Shown here: in pieces, positions 1-14,100 of the stretch
Numbering within the stretch: the first letter of the stretch is position 1
Layout of the letters: each line of letters opens with the position of its first letter
NCBI GenBank assembly: GCA_903813345.2
Contig: CAIIXF020000005.1
Coordinates: 2,234,001-2,298,000 of the forward strand
Source: Owenia fusiformis
Taxonomy: Eukaryota > Annelida > Polychaeta > Sabellida > Oweniidae
Length of the DNA: 64,000 bases
Direction of reading: 5' to 3'
Notes under the pieces: generated by a model
Told to the model about the DNA's origin: nothing
The model's database searches: none
What the model saw: the letters and a program-made list of their open reading frames with translations, nothing else
Made by a program: the position numbers and the translations under genes

Positions 1-699
1 CCACATTTAAGTCAGTCAAACGGACAAGTAGAGAGAGGAGTGCAAATAATCAAACGGTTCCTATCGCAGGATGACCCATTTCTCGCGCTTCTCACTTATC
101 GCTCTACGCCACATATGTCCACAGGTGTTTCCCCAGCACAATTGTTGATGGGAAGACAAATAAAATCGACTGTACCAACCTTACCCAACAACTTAAGTCC
201 ACATTGGCCCAACCTAAGACAAATTGCTAAGCACGATAGCAGTGCTAAGGCAAAGTACAAGACTAACTATGACAATCGCCATGGTGTGAAACCTTTGACA
301 GAATTACCTAAAGGTGACAAAGTACTCGTTAAACTTGACAATCAAAAAGGGTGGAAAACTCCAGGTATAATCAAAGCCAAACATGACTCACCAAGATCGT
401 ACATTGTACAGACTGACCGGGGTACTGTTAGACGAAATAGACGCCATCTAATGCCAGACCCTAACTCTAAATTAAGGGATCTCAGTCCTATTCCATTTCC
501 AATGGAATTCCCCGCCCCCACAATTACCAATCCTAGTAGTTCTGGTATTTCGCCCGACATTGAGGATCATGGTAAGCAGTCTGTGAATGTTAAAGAGGAA
601 TTACCTCAACCAAGAATGGAATTGTTGCCAAGTCCAAGAGTCATACAAACACGTTCTAAATCTGGTATAATTGCAAAAAAGCCATCCAGATTTATGTAA
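1..699 (+). CDS. Ty3/gypsy-like retrotransposon polyprotein, C-terminal end of integrase (partial)
   Basis: The frame is open from the first base of the window, so the 5' part lies outside it; it ends with TAA at 697-699. The first residues include SNGQVERGVQ, the typical end of a retroelement integrase core, where the Glu would be the last residue of the D,D-E triad. Downstream come a conserved YRSTPH...G.SPAQLLMGR block and a basic region with GDKVLVKLDNQKGW and RRNRRHLMP, which resemble the GPY/F-type C-terminal integrase module of Ty3/gypsy elements of the K02A2.6 type. The last 80 residues are Pro/Ser-rich and less conserved. No stop or frameshift is seen in this part, so the copy may be young. 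It lies antisense to the neighbouring reelin gene. Confidence 0.9.
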   Translation, partial: PHLSQSNGQVERGVQIIKRFLSQDDPFLALLTYRSTPHMSTGVSPAQLLMGRQIKSTVPTLPNNLSPHWPNLRQIAKHDSSAKAKYKTNYDNRHGVKPLTELPKGDKVLVKLDNQKGWKTPGIIKAKHDSPRSYIVQTDRGTVRRNRRHLMPDPNSKLRDLSPIPFPMEFPAPTITNPSSSGISPDIEDHGKQSVNVKEELPQPRMELLPSPRVIQTRSKSGIIAKKPSRFM

Positions 700-922
700 T
701 GGACATTGTGATGCATTGTTAGTGAATCGCAAATGATAAAGTGTTCAATTAAGACTGACATTATTATCACTATATAATGTTTATGTTTTAAAGCTGACGT
801 TGATACGTTTTATATACAAACTACAAGCTTTCTATATGCATGAAGGACAATGCAAAATTCATTTATTTGCTTAGACATGCGATGGACATATTACATGCAA
901 TTCATTAATGTATTATCATCCT

Positions 923-933
923 AAAAGGGGAGA
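923..933 (+). other. Polypurine tract of the LTR retrotransposon
   Basis: A purine run (aaaaggggaga) lies directly before a TGTCATAATG start, as expected for the plus-strand primer site immediately upstream of a 3' LTR. Confidence 0.75.
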
Positions 934-1069
934 TGTCATAATGTCTTAATTATGTTAAGTAGATGCTTTATGTTATGTCATAATTGTACAAATGTGTTAC
1001 GTCACAATCTATGGAATAAACGCAGTTGATAGTCAGACACGACACGAGTGAAGTTCAATTCTCATAACA
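934..1069 (+). mobile_element. 3' LTR of a Ty3/gypsy-like element (about 136 bp)
   Basis: The segment begins with TGT after the polypurine tract and ends with ACA, the usual short inverted ends of an LTR. An AATAAA polyadenylation signal is at 1016-1021. At about 136 bp the LTR is short for the class. The 5' LTR and the left target-site copy are outside the window, so the exact right border (1069) rests only on the TG...CA rule. Bases 1070-1074 (catat) are the candidate target-site duplication. The 700-933 stretch between the reading frame and the LTR is non-coding element DNA. Confidence 0.75.
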
Positions 1070-1206
1070 CATATTGACTCAAAAACAAATCATTCTAATT
1101 TTTAAATATTGTTTTATTTTGCAATTATTTCAATGGATGATTGACATATTCCTGTCGCTTTTATTCGTTGTTGCCGTTACCATAGTGTATAATTCGGCCC
1201 ACCTAC

Positions 1207-2118
1207 CTTGTGTAATATGGTAATGGCATAACCACTCTGTTCCAACTGGAATATGCATCTGATTTAAAATGGCTTTTTGTGTGGTAGTTTTCACAGTTGA
1301 CATCAGATGGCATACAGTATTCTTTCACCAACTCCCAAGTCTGCCCAAGGTTTGTGGAGTATTCCAATTCAATACCTGTTCGCATACAAAGATGAATTTA
1401 ATAACATGAATCTAAAAATCTCTAGATAGCATGTTAAATGCAAAAATGAAAAATATAGTCTAACAGACTTCAAAATTAATGTGATAATATAGAACTGATG
1501 AGTATGCCAGCGAATGCTACCTATTGTATACTTCACTTACTGTAACATTTGTCAGATTTTTTACATCCCATTGAAATATTAAATTGTATGAAACTTTGTT
1601 CATTTACAGCTACGTCAATCGTTGTTGCGTATCTCTCTTCTGTGTTTCCTGGAACGACCAATCAATACATTATTTTCTATTGTATATAAACCAGATCAAG
1701 CTAGATCTTTAATTTTGTTATATTTTAAATCATCGAACTTTAGGGACTGGAATTGAGGGAGACAAGTTGTGAATAAGTAATAAGTTGTCACAATTGTAAT
1801 TTTTACTACCATCACTTCATGTCATGCATACTTTCTGAAGTTTTCCAGGACAATCCTTCCATTTGTAATACAATCTGTCAAAAATGAATAGGTTACGCCA
1901 TTAATAGTAAATTCTATATTCAATCAGATATCTCAATTCTCAGAAAACAAAACTGTATTCCTGTCTTCGTGATTGTTACCTGCGAAATGGAGAGCATAAT
2001 CCCTTCCACATACAGGTTCTCTTGCTCCACCCGATACCACTGGCCATAACCAATCTCTTTGTGTATAGAAGTCATCGCTTATGGACCTCAAACCATTTAT
2101 ATTGCCTCCAATATATAC
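1207..2118 (-). CDS. RELN: Reelin repeat 6, subrepeat A (exons 43-45); gene continues left
   Basis: Exons 1980-2118, 1541-1648 and 1207-1375. Landmarks are VYIGGNINGL, VCGRDYALHF, TIDVAVNEQSFIQFNISMGC, the junction CYSIELEYSTNLGQTW (Asp-box across the start of exon 45) and WNRVVMPLPYYTR. The donor GTAGGT lies at 1201-1206 and exon 45 ends in phase 2. The next exon (the equivalent of vertebrate ATRFRWHQP and EGF module 6) is not found in 1-1200, which is mostly retrotransposon, so it should lie outside the window. Confidence 0.93.
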
Positions 2119-5100
2119 CTGCAATTAACACAATGGTATGATCGACATGAAGAGAATATGTGTGAAATCGATGTAGGCCATTGGCGTCGAGTCGTTCACC
2201 AGAACATTTGTGCAAGAGCTGATTCTAGATATATTTTACACGAAGTCTACTTAAATTACCTCATCAATTGCCCATTGGATGTCATATGTTCCATCGGGTG
2301 ATGGTTGGATCCATCGTATCCTCGTGGAGTTTGTTCTTGCATCTCTTGGTATCTCCATAGCAACATACATAACCTTCTTGTCTGTTGTTTTAGGATCAAA
2401 GCGTTTGATTGTTTTCCATGATATACCCCCATTTGTAGAATACTGGACGTATATGTTATTGTTTGGTTTTGCGTTCTGTTTTGAATGGCTCAGGAAATCA
2501 TCGCATCCCACTTTCAAGAAGAATTGAAGGACGCTGCCAATTGTAAAAATAGTTATAACTGCATGAAGTATAAAACATTAACAGAATTTTCGAAGTTGCC
2601 TTTCAAAATTGTCCAATTGTTACATGATTGAACTTATTCTGCCGTAAGCTACATTTGTGTCAAGACGCCATTTGCATTCACAAATGACATTGTTTTGAAC
2701 ATACCTGGCAACCGATAGATCTAGATCATCTATAGTGTCAAGGACTCTGACACCAGTGCCCTGGAAATGTAGGCTACTACCATCCATAAGTCGTCCACAC
2801 TTCTCAGAAACTTGGCTGCCACTATTTCTTAACCCTCGTGTATAGGCAAATCCATCAACAGGATCTCCTTAAAACGAGAAAATGATAATAATGATAGATC
2901 TCATTTAGATGTGCTCAAAGCAATAGTTATTGTGTTAAGACTTCATGGGAAACATACCACTATGATGTTGTTTGACCATAATACCTTCAAAACTTTCTTT
3001 TAGATATGTAGGATGCCTCCTCTGAGCCTGACACGTGTCTCCGCTGTATCCATCGTCACATTGACACAACATTCCATTCACGCATGTACCATGTCCATTG
3101 CAGTTGTCCATACACTTCATCCCGATATACAAATTGTCTATCGCCCATTCTGGCGCAAAGTCTGTGTATTTGTAGTTCCCTTGATACCATCTGAATCTGG
3201 CGGACCTGAAGCAAAAGCGTATTACGTGTTTTTGCATTGGCATGATTCAAATGCTTGAGTGTGGAGAAAAACCCTTATACAGGGTGTATCAAAAAACGCA
3301 ACAAGTAGTTATCTCGTAAAATCACAAAACTAGTGATGACTACATCAATTTCATTCAATGTAGCATAAAGCCACGTCTCTCCTCTTTGCAATGATATGTC
3401 ATTCATTCACAAGTGATAATGGTTGGGTGAGAAATCCTTCCATTTGCACTGTGGGTCAAAATCGGCTCTGCGCCAAGTTTTAGATATTGAAAAAATCAGT
3501 ACAAGGGCTAAGTGCCAATGGAAGTTCCTCTTACTTGAATTGTTGTGACTTTTTCTTTTGGAGCTATATCAGGAGCATCTGAGCTTACAATTTTTCCACC
3601 AGATATTACAAAACCTCGAGAAAGAATTGCCCATGGGCTGCTTTTCTCTGCTTGAACCCAAAGATGAGCGCATCTTTATGTGCAAGGAAGTGGTGGCAAT
3701 TTGGAGGGGTATAGAATGTATTCTTGCAAGAGTATGAGTATGAACACTTTACTGTCTATGCCACACCTGTCACACCTTCTTCCAATAGCCCCTATGCCCC
3801 TTGTACTGACTTTTGCAATGTTTAAAACTTGGGTCAGAGCTGAATTTTGCCCCACTTTGCAAAATTAATGATTATTCAGCCAGAGATGACTCCCTGTGAA
3901 TGAATGATATTCCATTGCAAAGAAGACTAATTTGGCTTTTTGGTACATTGAATGAAAAGGATGCAGTCAGCACTGGTTTTATGTTTCTTCCAATATTGCA
4001 TCGGTCTCCGTACACTGACTTTTGCGATGTTTATAACTTGGCCCCAAGATAATTTCGGCCCACTTTGCAAATGGAATGATTACTCGCCCAACCATAACCA
4101 AATATCAATGAATGATATATCATTGTAAAGAGGAGACACATGGCTTTATGGTGCATTGAATGATATCAATGCTGTTATCACTGGTTTTGTGTTTTTTCGA
4201 GATAACAATCTGTTGCGTTTTTTTAATACGCACTGTATTAGTATTATTTTCATTCCTAATTGCAGTGCTTGCATTTATACATTTAATACACTTTTTTGTT
4301 ATTACTTCTTCAGTGTTGGCTTTTCTTAGTAAACGTGTTGCTTTTACTTAGTAAACGATATAATATTTTTTCTCTTTCCCTATATTTAAATGATATTGTA
4401 ACACAAAATCACACAGTACTATTGGAGACCATCAGAACGCTTACCCACACACATTGATGTCCTTCAGCGGTACGATGAACCGTCTCCAGTAAGGAGTGGT
4501 GCCTCTATAGTAAATGGTTGCATCATGCATTTCCCCTTTACACGAGTTGCTTGGGTCGTCATGGCTGCAGGGTTCTATCACAGGTTTCCATGTGGCTCCC
4601 TGGTCCAGGGATATCTCTAATCTCACAGGCTCCTTGTGACTTGATATGGTTGAGCAATCAACATTTATCTAGAAAAAGATTAAAAAACATAAATGTGAAA
4701 GCAAAAAAGACGAACAATTCTCAATGATATGAACCAACAATGAAACAACAATTTATGAAGAATAGAAAAAATGTATTTGTCCAGCAAACGAAGATCGTCA
4801 AAAAAGTGTCTTACGTCAAATTGAATAACTGTATTTTCATCGACATCTAGATCCACTGTTGTAATGGACCTTTCTCCAGTCCCATGACTGAATGTCATTG
4901 CTGTTGATCCGGCAAATATTGCATCGGATCTAGAAAAGACAAAACAGTCTACAAAAAATCTATAACACCTAGGACCAACACCTAGGACCAACTGTATTGA
5001 TTAGTTCATTTTGGCCGTAACATTTTAAAGGTCGCGAATTCAAATCTTTTGTGGGTACTTGTGGTTCTATATATTTGCGTCTGGTTTGAATCGTATTTAA

Positions 5101-8100
5101 AACTTGAATATTTACCTGGTGTTGTAATCGCAAAACTTGTCTATCTTGCCCCCTGGCCAGAATAACCACATGCTTGGGTCAGGTTCTACGTCAAACATCT
5201 CGTACAACATGGTAGGATTCATCATACTGCCCCCTATGTAGAAGTTGTCAATGGCCCACACAGACTTGCTTTCGCCTAAATCATAAGAGAAAGCACAGGG
5301 GAATCGTTAGTAGATTTATGGAACAACATTCACAGTGAACATTAGAAAAAACACATAACTACATGTAGCCCACTAATGCTGTGGTCACATTTGCTACGAT
5401 TTTCACTACGGCGGATGGATAGGAGCAAATGTGACCCAGACATTAGCCCACTGTATATAACATAAAAAGTCACATGTATCGTCCACAGCTATTTGGTTCT
5501 TATTGATCAATACCTCTATGATTTGGCTGCCAAAATCTAAATCTTGTCGAGTTCATTCTAGCTGGAGTTGGTAGTTGTAATGCATAGTGTTTACTAGATC
5601 CATCGTTCTGGTAATGAAGGTCATCCAAAGAGTCCCAGGATATACCCCCATTGTTGGAATACTGTACGAGTACACTCTCTCTCTTAGGCCACTCCTCGGG
5701 CTCGTCGTTGAAACAACTGTATCGGAAATCAAATTGGAGGGCAATGGCATTTGTCGTGTCCATATCTCGTGTAACACTCATTCTGAGTTTATCCTGGAAT
5801 TAGCACATACAATGTTTCGATGTTGCGATATATGCAATCTTTATATACATACAGTATATTCTGATTTATCAATTTGGGTTCAGCTCCAAGCTACTTTAGC
5901 TACGTATATATCATTTGCATGCGTGTATGGTTGTACCTTGTAGAATGTGAGTGCGTTTTTGCTGAGCACCGTGTCACATATAGATGTCGCCACTCCCCCA
6001 TATATCTCAGGCCACACTTTTATATCAATCCCAGAATCGAAATCGTCTCTCATCATTGATGGGAGTGGTATCTCTGGGACACAGTATTCTCCCCCGTAGC
6101 CATAATCACATCTAAATAATGATACATATTATAACAAACAATCAACAGCAAAGAACAGTCAATAAAACATGTCACGATCGGGACGACTTCCGAACACCAT
6201 ACAATACAAAAGGATTGGTTTGATTAATTAAGCATGTATGTTTTGTACATGTCTAGGCAATTCGAACCTGATACTTACACACATGTGCCGTCTACACAAT
6301 AGCCATGACCAGAGCACATCCAGGGACAACCTTCTCCAAGATAGACATTATCCAGGGCCCATACGTTCCCCCTCAGACTTGATGCATGCTGCATCCAGCG
6401 GAACCTAGTTGTTGGCGATCTGAATGAAAGTATAAATTGCCACATCATATACTTTGTAGGTTCACACTTTCTACACCAAAACAGACCAAATGAACACATC
6501 CTTTTAATGAGATTTGATGTATCAAATGTGACCATCACTGCACTTTAAGTTTAGTGCATGTTTGTATTATTTTCACACTTACACAGCATTACGTGGCAGA
6601 TACAAAGTGACCCTCGTCCAGTTCATATGATTCTCTGACTGATAGTCACTGCTGAAGTGGTACCCGCTGCAGTCTGTCCTTGGCGGGGTACACTCATCTA
6701 CCGCTGGGGTCCAACTACGACCCATATCCGTGGAGTACTCTAGCATGACACTGTAAAGTGTGTCGTATATCCCACCACAACCAAGTGCGATGTCGAATTG
6801 TAGAAATGTTGATGGGGTGACGTGGAAGTCCCATGTTTCAGCATACCTCATGTTACCTATTATATTATCAAATTACCTATTATATTATCAAATTACCTAT
6901 TATCTTATCAAATTATCTATTATATAAGGTATTTACAAGTTTGAGTAATGACATACAGCGTACGTCATGCTTTAAGCTTTACATACATGGTTTATTTGAT
7001 CTAGTGACCTAAAATGCGACATTTGCCTTTGTACAACCTAGTATATATCAAAACCTTCAAGACTGAGCCGTCAGGCATATAAAGTGATAAGCACAAGCCT
7101 ACTAAATGATAAAAAAAAGTATGTTGAAGGAGAAGTATGGGTCATACCAGTTGCTTTGCTAAACTCTAAGGCATCGTCTTTAGATTTGCATGTAATCCTG
7201 GGTATTGCATTCATGGTCATGAACCAGCCATCACCCTGTGCTGTGTTAAAGTTATCCTGGAAGCTAACAGCACTGCTCTCGTTGACAGCTATCACTACGT
7301 TGTCTATTGCCCATTCTGCACGCTTCATATCTGTGGAAATATATATATACGTATTAATCAGATGGAAAACTATTAATGTATTATGACTTTTGTTTTGCAT
7401 CATTTGTTCCACATGCAACATATCAGAGAACCGTATCATATCTTAACATATATGTATGTACAAATGCTAAAGGGAAAAGACGACAACTTGTTCCAGAACA
7501 CAGCGGTATATGCGTAAAATCTTTTGTACATGTGCAGTAATTGTATTATAGAATTGTATCATTCCTGGACTGTGCATTATCGTAGTAAAACTGACCTGGC
7601 TCAATGATTGGTTGCCACCACCTGAACATAGTAGAAGGTGTTTGGGCATCATCCACCAGCTCAATGTTGATTGTCTCAGGTCGTCTGTTCAAGTACAACG
7701 GATCAAGCACCTATGAAGTATGTGTATGTAAAAGATTGACCTTATAGGACAGAGTTTGGACCTGTCTGCCTATGATACAGTATTACATCAACTTAAAAGA
7801 TCTATATAAGTTGATTAAAATAGTAAGATCTCCAAATATGGTAGAATTTTTTAAATGACAGTTGATTTATGTTGAGTTCCATTTTCATTTATCCTGCATG
7901 CTATTCCCCATTTTCCCATTCTTTTACAATACAAGGACACCTGTGTGCCATATTGATGCACATTAAATTTAAATCAAGATTGTCCACAAAGTTACCTTCA
8001 ATGTCTTCCATGTTATTCCATTGTCAGTTGAGTAGTCCAGAATTACCCCTTCGTTCCTACTGTAAGGACGTCGACATCCTTCACTATCATCATGGCTTCC

Positions 8101-11100
8101 TATCTTCACCATGAACTGAATTATTCTGAAAGCAAATATCATTTACTTTTTAATAATTTATAATGGTCGTTGAGCTATTACATGATCAGTAGACAACTTA
8201 ATTCGACTATATATTGTAGATGTGTTCTCTACCTCGTATTCGTTGTGTTTATTGGAATAGTCCAAGCTGCACGTGTTCCATCACCTCCAAAATATAAAGA
8301 ATTCCCCAAGCCAAGTATTCCACAACCAGTTCCAAGATGGCCGCCTAACACCCCCTCCCATATCTTACCAGGCCTGTTCATATCATCAAATCTGTCCACC
8401 ATCCCATTTGCATCAGACAGAGGCTTTTCTGTCTCACACGCAGGTTCTTGAATAATATATGTAATTTTGATCATTTCAGGAATATTTCATTTGAATAATA
8501 TGTCGTTCAAGTCATATCGCTGTCATTTGGTGTTGGTCTTAATTGTTTGGATTTTGTTTTTTTTAGAAATAATGTTTCTTCAATCACTTAGCTAGTTGTC
8601 TAGAACCTTTAGTTATGTAACACTAAACTATGTAAAGCATATTAGCTATTAAATAAAAATGATGCCCGTTTGGTTATGATATGGGACAATGTCATACCAT
8701 CATATCCAGGGTCACATTTACATTTTCCCCTCTGACAAACACCTTTTCCGTTACACATCTTGGGACAGGGGCTTCCAATGTAAACATCATCAAGTGCAAA
8801 ACTACTGTGCGGACTTCCCTCTTGAAACCAACGGAAATTCACGCGTCTGAAACAATTACATTTTTGGTTGTGCGCCATATATAGCTTGCATGATATATAT
8901 TCAAAATAACCAACGGTTTTTAAATATATAATTATCTATTTTCGTGGAGTGTTTGTGTGTCTTGTTTTTATAAATTCGTGATAAACATTTCTTTGTCATT
9001 TCTTTGTCACTTTGTCATTGCCTATAATGTTGTATACTTGCAAACAGGTCTTAATGAACCAAGTAATACAAATCACCCAAGTCTTCCTGTCTAAGTCAAA
9101 ACACTTACCCAGAGGCGACCTCTTTTGAAACTGGAATAACTACTCTCTGCCATTCCCCATATGGGCCTGAATAGTATATGCTCCCCTCGCTGTAGTGGTC
9201 TCCACACTGTTTGTCAAGATAGCATGTCTTCTGCACCAATGCCCATGTCATACCAGAGTCGTGGGAGTACTCCAGACGGACTGGGAATTTAGATGAGAAT
9301 TGTTTGTTGCATCCAACATTTATCTGCAATTTACAATGTTTCATGTATTGGTCAGTCAACATTTTGTTTGTATGTTGGCTGTGTAGGTTTTTTATTCGAT
9401 ATGACTGGTATTATACGTTTTGATGTTTGTTTCCATGGTGATCTTTACACAATTTTTAAATAAATTGGAATTTTGGCTTCTACAGCCGAGTACAGATTCA
9501 ATGAGATGTAATGTCCGAATATGTACTGAATGCATACCTACATGTACTCCACTACGAAGATGTCTTGAACATGCATTACACGATTGGTCGTTTGTCATTT
9601 TATTTAACTTGGATTAATATTTTCACATACCTTGAATTGAATCACATCATCAGGTTTCAGATCCATGTCTTTCGTTATTGCTACTTTGTCATTCGATTGA
9701 TCGGCAAACATCAGCGTTGGTGTGTCTGACTGGCAATAGGGGGCACGCATTGCTTCTGTTAAAGTCAGCCATATTGAATCTGGTTTAGTATCATTAACTG
9801 CATCGGAACTCTTAATGTATGGCTAGAAATATGATCAATTAAGTAAAATGTATATCTTATATACTGTATTTGGTATACGTTTGATTCTATAAAATTAAAA
9901 GCAACGAATAATTCTGATACATCTCTGTAATTTACCTGGAAATCATCGTTCACCATTGGAAGCTGTTCGTATCTACCCATTCTGACCTCATCAAGTGCCC
10001 ATTGGTCTATTCCTTCCCCTGAATGTGCTGGCTGCCACCAACGGAAGCGTGCATGATGTGTTTGTGCATATGCCGGAAGTTCCAAATGAACAAATCTGTT
10101 GGATGTAAAAAAAGAATGAAACATTCTGAACATATACTTATTATGTATGCAAAATAAATATGACTTTTCTGCCATCAGTATCCACTCAAGTAAAACCTGC
10201 AATACTCCTTCACTCACTTTGGTTTTCGATAGTCGGCGCTATTGAACTCTTTCATAGTTTTCCACGTGGTACCTCCATCACCCGATACTTGGAAGAGAAT
10301 ATTTTCCTTTCTCCCATCTACACCCTTGCACTTTTTATCTCCTCCTCCCTGCCTTAGGTAGAACTGGATGTAGTCAACTGTCTGTGTGTCCAGGTCTTTA
10401 GTCACTGCTTGTCTTGGCTCATCCTTCAAGTAAAACAAACAGGTAAGTTATACGAGCAGTTGTGTTTTTGGTTTCCTAATCCTAGCTCTTGGTTTTATTG
10501 AATGCATTTTGAAGTGCACCATTGAGTCGACATTCACCTTATCAAAGTAAAGTGTTTCTCCAGAGAACAGAAGTCCACATCCTTCATCACTTCTTGCAAT
10601 AGAGCCGCCGTCAACCAGGTCCCAGTTCCTGTCAATGCGACCAATCTGAGAGAAATCATCCCAAAATGTTGTTGGAAGTGTAGTATTTGGGTAGCAAATA
10701 TCCCCAACATAGCCAGTATCACATCTGAAAGACAAAGACAATGAGATATTAACGCTCTAACGTAGTAAACATTGGCTGTTCCTTTACCCTTTTCTTCACA
10801 TGCACTCTGGATGAGTGCGGAGAATTCAGACGAGACATCGTTTATGTAGCCCGCATATACATATGTTGACACAAGTGCAAAAAGGGAAGACCAAAAATGT
10901 TTAAAACAAAGTTGGAAAAGAAAAATCTAAAACATCATATCAGAAAATGATCCTGACAACATAAAGCGTGTACAACATATACATACTTCAAGATCTGGCA
11001 TCACTGCCGCTAGCAGCTATATAGACAGAATTGGAATACCCCTGGACCAAGAATGAGCATATAACGCTTAAATGCCACCTACCTGCACTTTCCTTGGAAA

Positions 11101-14100
11101 CAATATCCATGACCAAAGCACATGTTTGGACAAGCCTGACCAATGTAGAAGTTAGCAACAGCCCATGTATTCCCCACCTCCCAGTCATATTGAACAAGCC
11201 GGAACTTAGAATAACTGGTCCTACAATATCATAACATGTACACAAATACCCCAGTCTCCTTATTCATTATTCATGCAACATATCCGATGATGTCACTGTT
11301 TTGAAACAATATGCTACGAGTGACTCTGATGCTAAAGACACCTTTCAAGCTGCTTAACCTTATTTTGTTTCATTTGGACCTTACCATGTATTCTGAGGTA
11401 GTGGAACAGTTACACGTTTCCAGTGATCAAACTCCTTGGAATTATACACTGATGCAGTTTGATATTCCATGCATTTATCTGGAGGAAGACAATCATCGAG
11501 TACCAACTTCCATGTCATCCCTTGGTCTACGGAGTACTCCAATCTCACCTTTAACATTGACAAATACGCGTATATTGTACTTTAATTTTGTGTATATTAT
11601 TTTTGTTCACTGTTGGAGGAATTACATGTGTTTTAAGTGATTAGCTTGATTGTTGACATGTTGACACTTGGAATCACCATTTGATAAGTTTGATGTTAAA
11701 ATGTTATTTTATTATAATTTTTAAGAATAATTTTAGTCTCATAATAAAATTAAGGACTGTTATGCACCTCACTGGTCTTTGCCTTATCAGAGATTGTATG
11801 TCCGCATCCAATAACGAGGTCGAATTGTATGACGTATGACGGCCCTATGTGCATTGAATCTGTCACCATGTGGCGTGCTTCCTGTCTGTCGCTGTCAGTT
11901 GGTTCTGCAAACCTGGATGAACATGGTTATGTCATTACTTTAACAAGGGAACTGAATTAAGAATGGAAATCTACTAGGTTTCATAAAACTGTCCCAATTA
12001 CGTGAAAAATTATTAAATGTGCCGTATAACACGTAATTGGGGGGCCAAGTAGATATCAGAAATGTTATATCTTACACCAAAGCGTGATCCTTATCACAAT
12101 ACGAGCCAAGAATGCCCAAATGAAAGTTGGCGGCTTTATTCGAACTTTCTAAGTCAGCGAAGTCTAAATTGATTGTGTTCAGTAACTCGCTGGTAAGAGA
12201 GAGATCGTCCAACGCCCAGACGTCTTTTCCCTGTCCAGTGTGAACGGGCTGCCACCATTTAAACCTACAGCCATCGCCCTTAGCTTCATCTGGCAGATTC
12301 AAAGATATCACTCTGAAATCACAACATGTATGTTGGAGTTTGACATAGTATCACCAGGAAATGCAAACTACCATTTCGATAAACTGGCCATATGGGACTT
12401 TTGATTTCACTTCAGATTGGTGAAGAAAGTATTTCTTACTTAGGTTCCTTATAATCAGAGTACATTAATTCCTTTAGTAACGTCCACGTGACTCCTCCAT
12501 TACAAGAATAGTGCAGAAAGACGGACTGCGACATCTCACTGGGTGGAGGACAACTACTGGTATCAGACATACTGCCTATACGGATAGTAAATTGGAGATA
12601 CCTGAAAATTAATGTTTAAATAGAGAAACAGATTTAAATATCAGTTCTTATGTCACCACGAAAATGTATTTTTTGTATTTAAGTTAGGCCAAGTTCTTAC
12701 TTGCTATTAGTGGAGTTAATATCTGATGTTGTTATTTGCCGAAGTCCATCGTTTCCAAAGACGGCTGCTTTCCCACTGCTGATCACCCCACATTTAAAAC
12801 CTAGGTCAGCTCCTTTAACAGAGAAACACTCAAATGTTATAATGAATCGTTAATAAAATCGTTCTTTTTAACGTTATCCAGCCATTTTTCAAGGATCATG
12901 TTTTAATGGAAACATTTTTTCGTTAAATGATATATGTGGAGTTTGGGGGAGGGGGGGGGGTGCAGTGGTATTCCAGACGTGTAAAAAGTGAGGCGAGAAA
13001 TACTGACCTTTCGGGACTTATAAATGCATTGAATAAATGCATTACAGTGACAAATAGCCCTATTCACGGAAATAACTAAACTGATCAAATGCAAATATAG
13101 ATGGCACATCATGTCAATAATCAGAAAATAAATTGGATTATATTACCAACAGGTGATACATATCTGATTATATATGGAATTGATGAACATACTAACGGAA
13201 ATTAAATAGAAAATAGACCGATTAGGGTACCCTCATATCTAATTTGCTTTACAATATGTTGTCTTATAAGTACATGGCGTATCTATTGCATTGAAACGTT
13301 GTTACATTGCTTTTTTCCTAGTGAATGGATTGAGATTTGGTTTAACCATTATATTAACGGGGATATATTGAGTATTATTATATAGGCCTATCTATGTCAT
13401 AGTCTATATGAAACATATGATGGGAACGTTGTTGTCTTGTCTGGTCTTGTTTGCCCTACTATTACCATGGCTTATGTTCTATTACCTTTTATGGTGATAA
13501 ACTGAGTTACCGCCGGTGTCTCCGATGGTGTAGAGAGAGTCTCAATAAGGTATGTGGGAACATGTATCACAGTCTCCTGGCACGACGGTCCTTCATAGCC
13601 AAAGTCACAACTTAAGAATAAGTCAATAAATCAATAAATGCATATGGTTTAACAGTTTTACATGTGTGTCTTAACCAATCAGCTTGGAGTATATTAGTGC
13701 ATTAATTCAAGGTATATGGTCAACTGAGCAGAAACATTATTTTACAGTGCACTGTGGCTAAATAATGAACTGAGCAGTATTGGTAAAAGAGTGACTTCGA
13801 CGTCACCACAGTGCATTAATACCTCGTGGTCCATAAAGAACTGGACAACGTCATGGTGATCGTATATTTTAATTGACATAAAGAAACGTTTATTGTGAAG
13901 TGGATATAAAAACATTGTCACATACTAACTCATACCGACAATGTACCCATTTGTACTATTCTTACCTACATCCATTTTCAATGCACGTCCCGTGCCCGTT
14001 ACACCCCAATGGACATTTTCCGATGTACACTATAAAATTACAGAATGACTGAAATAGAGCCATGTAAATACAAATATGCCTATAAAACAAGTAGGGTTCA

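Noticed and set aside
8170-8451. Pro-rich plus-strand open frame of 93 residues
   Set aside because: It is antisense to reelin exon 29.
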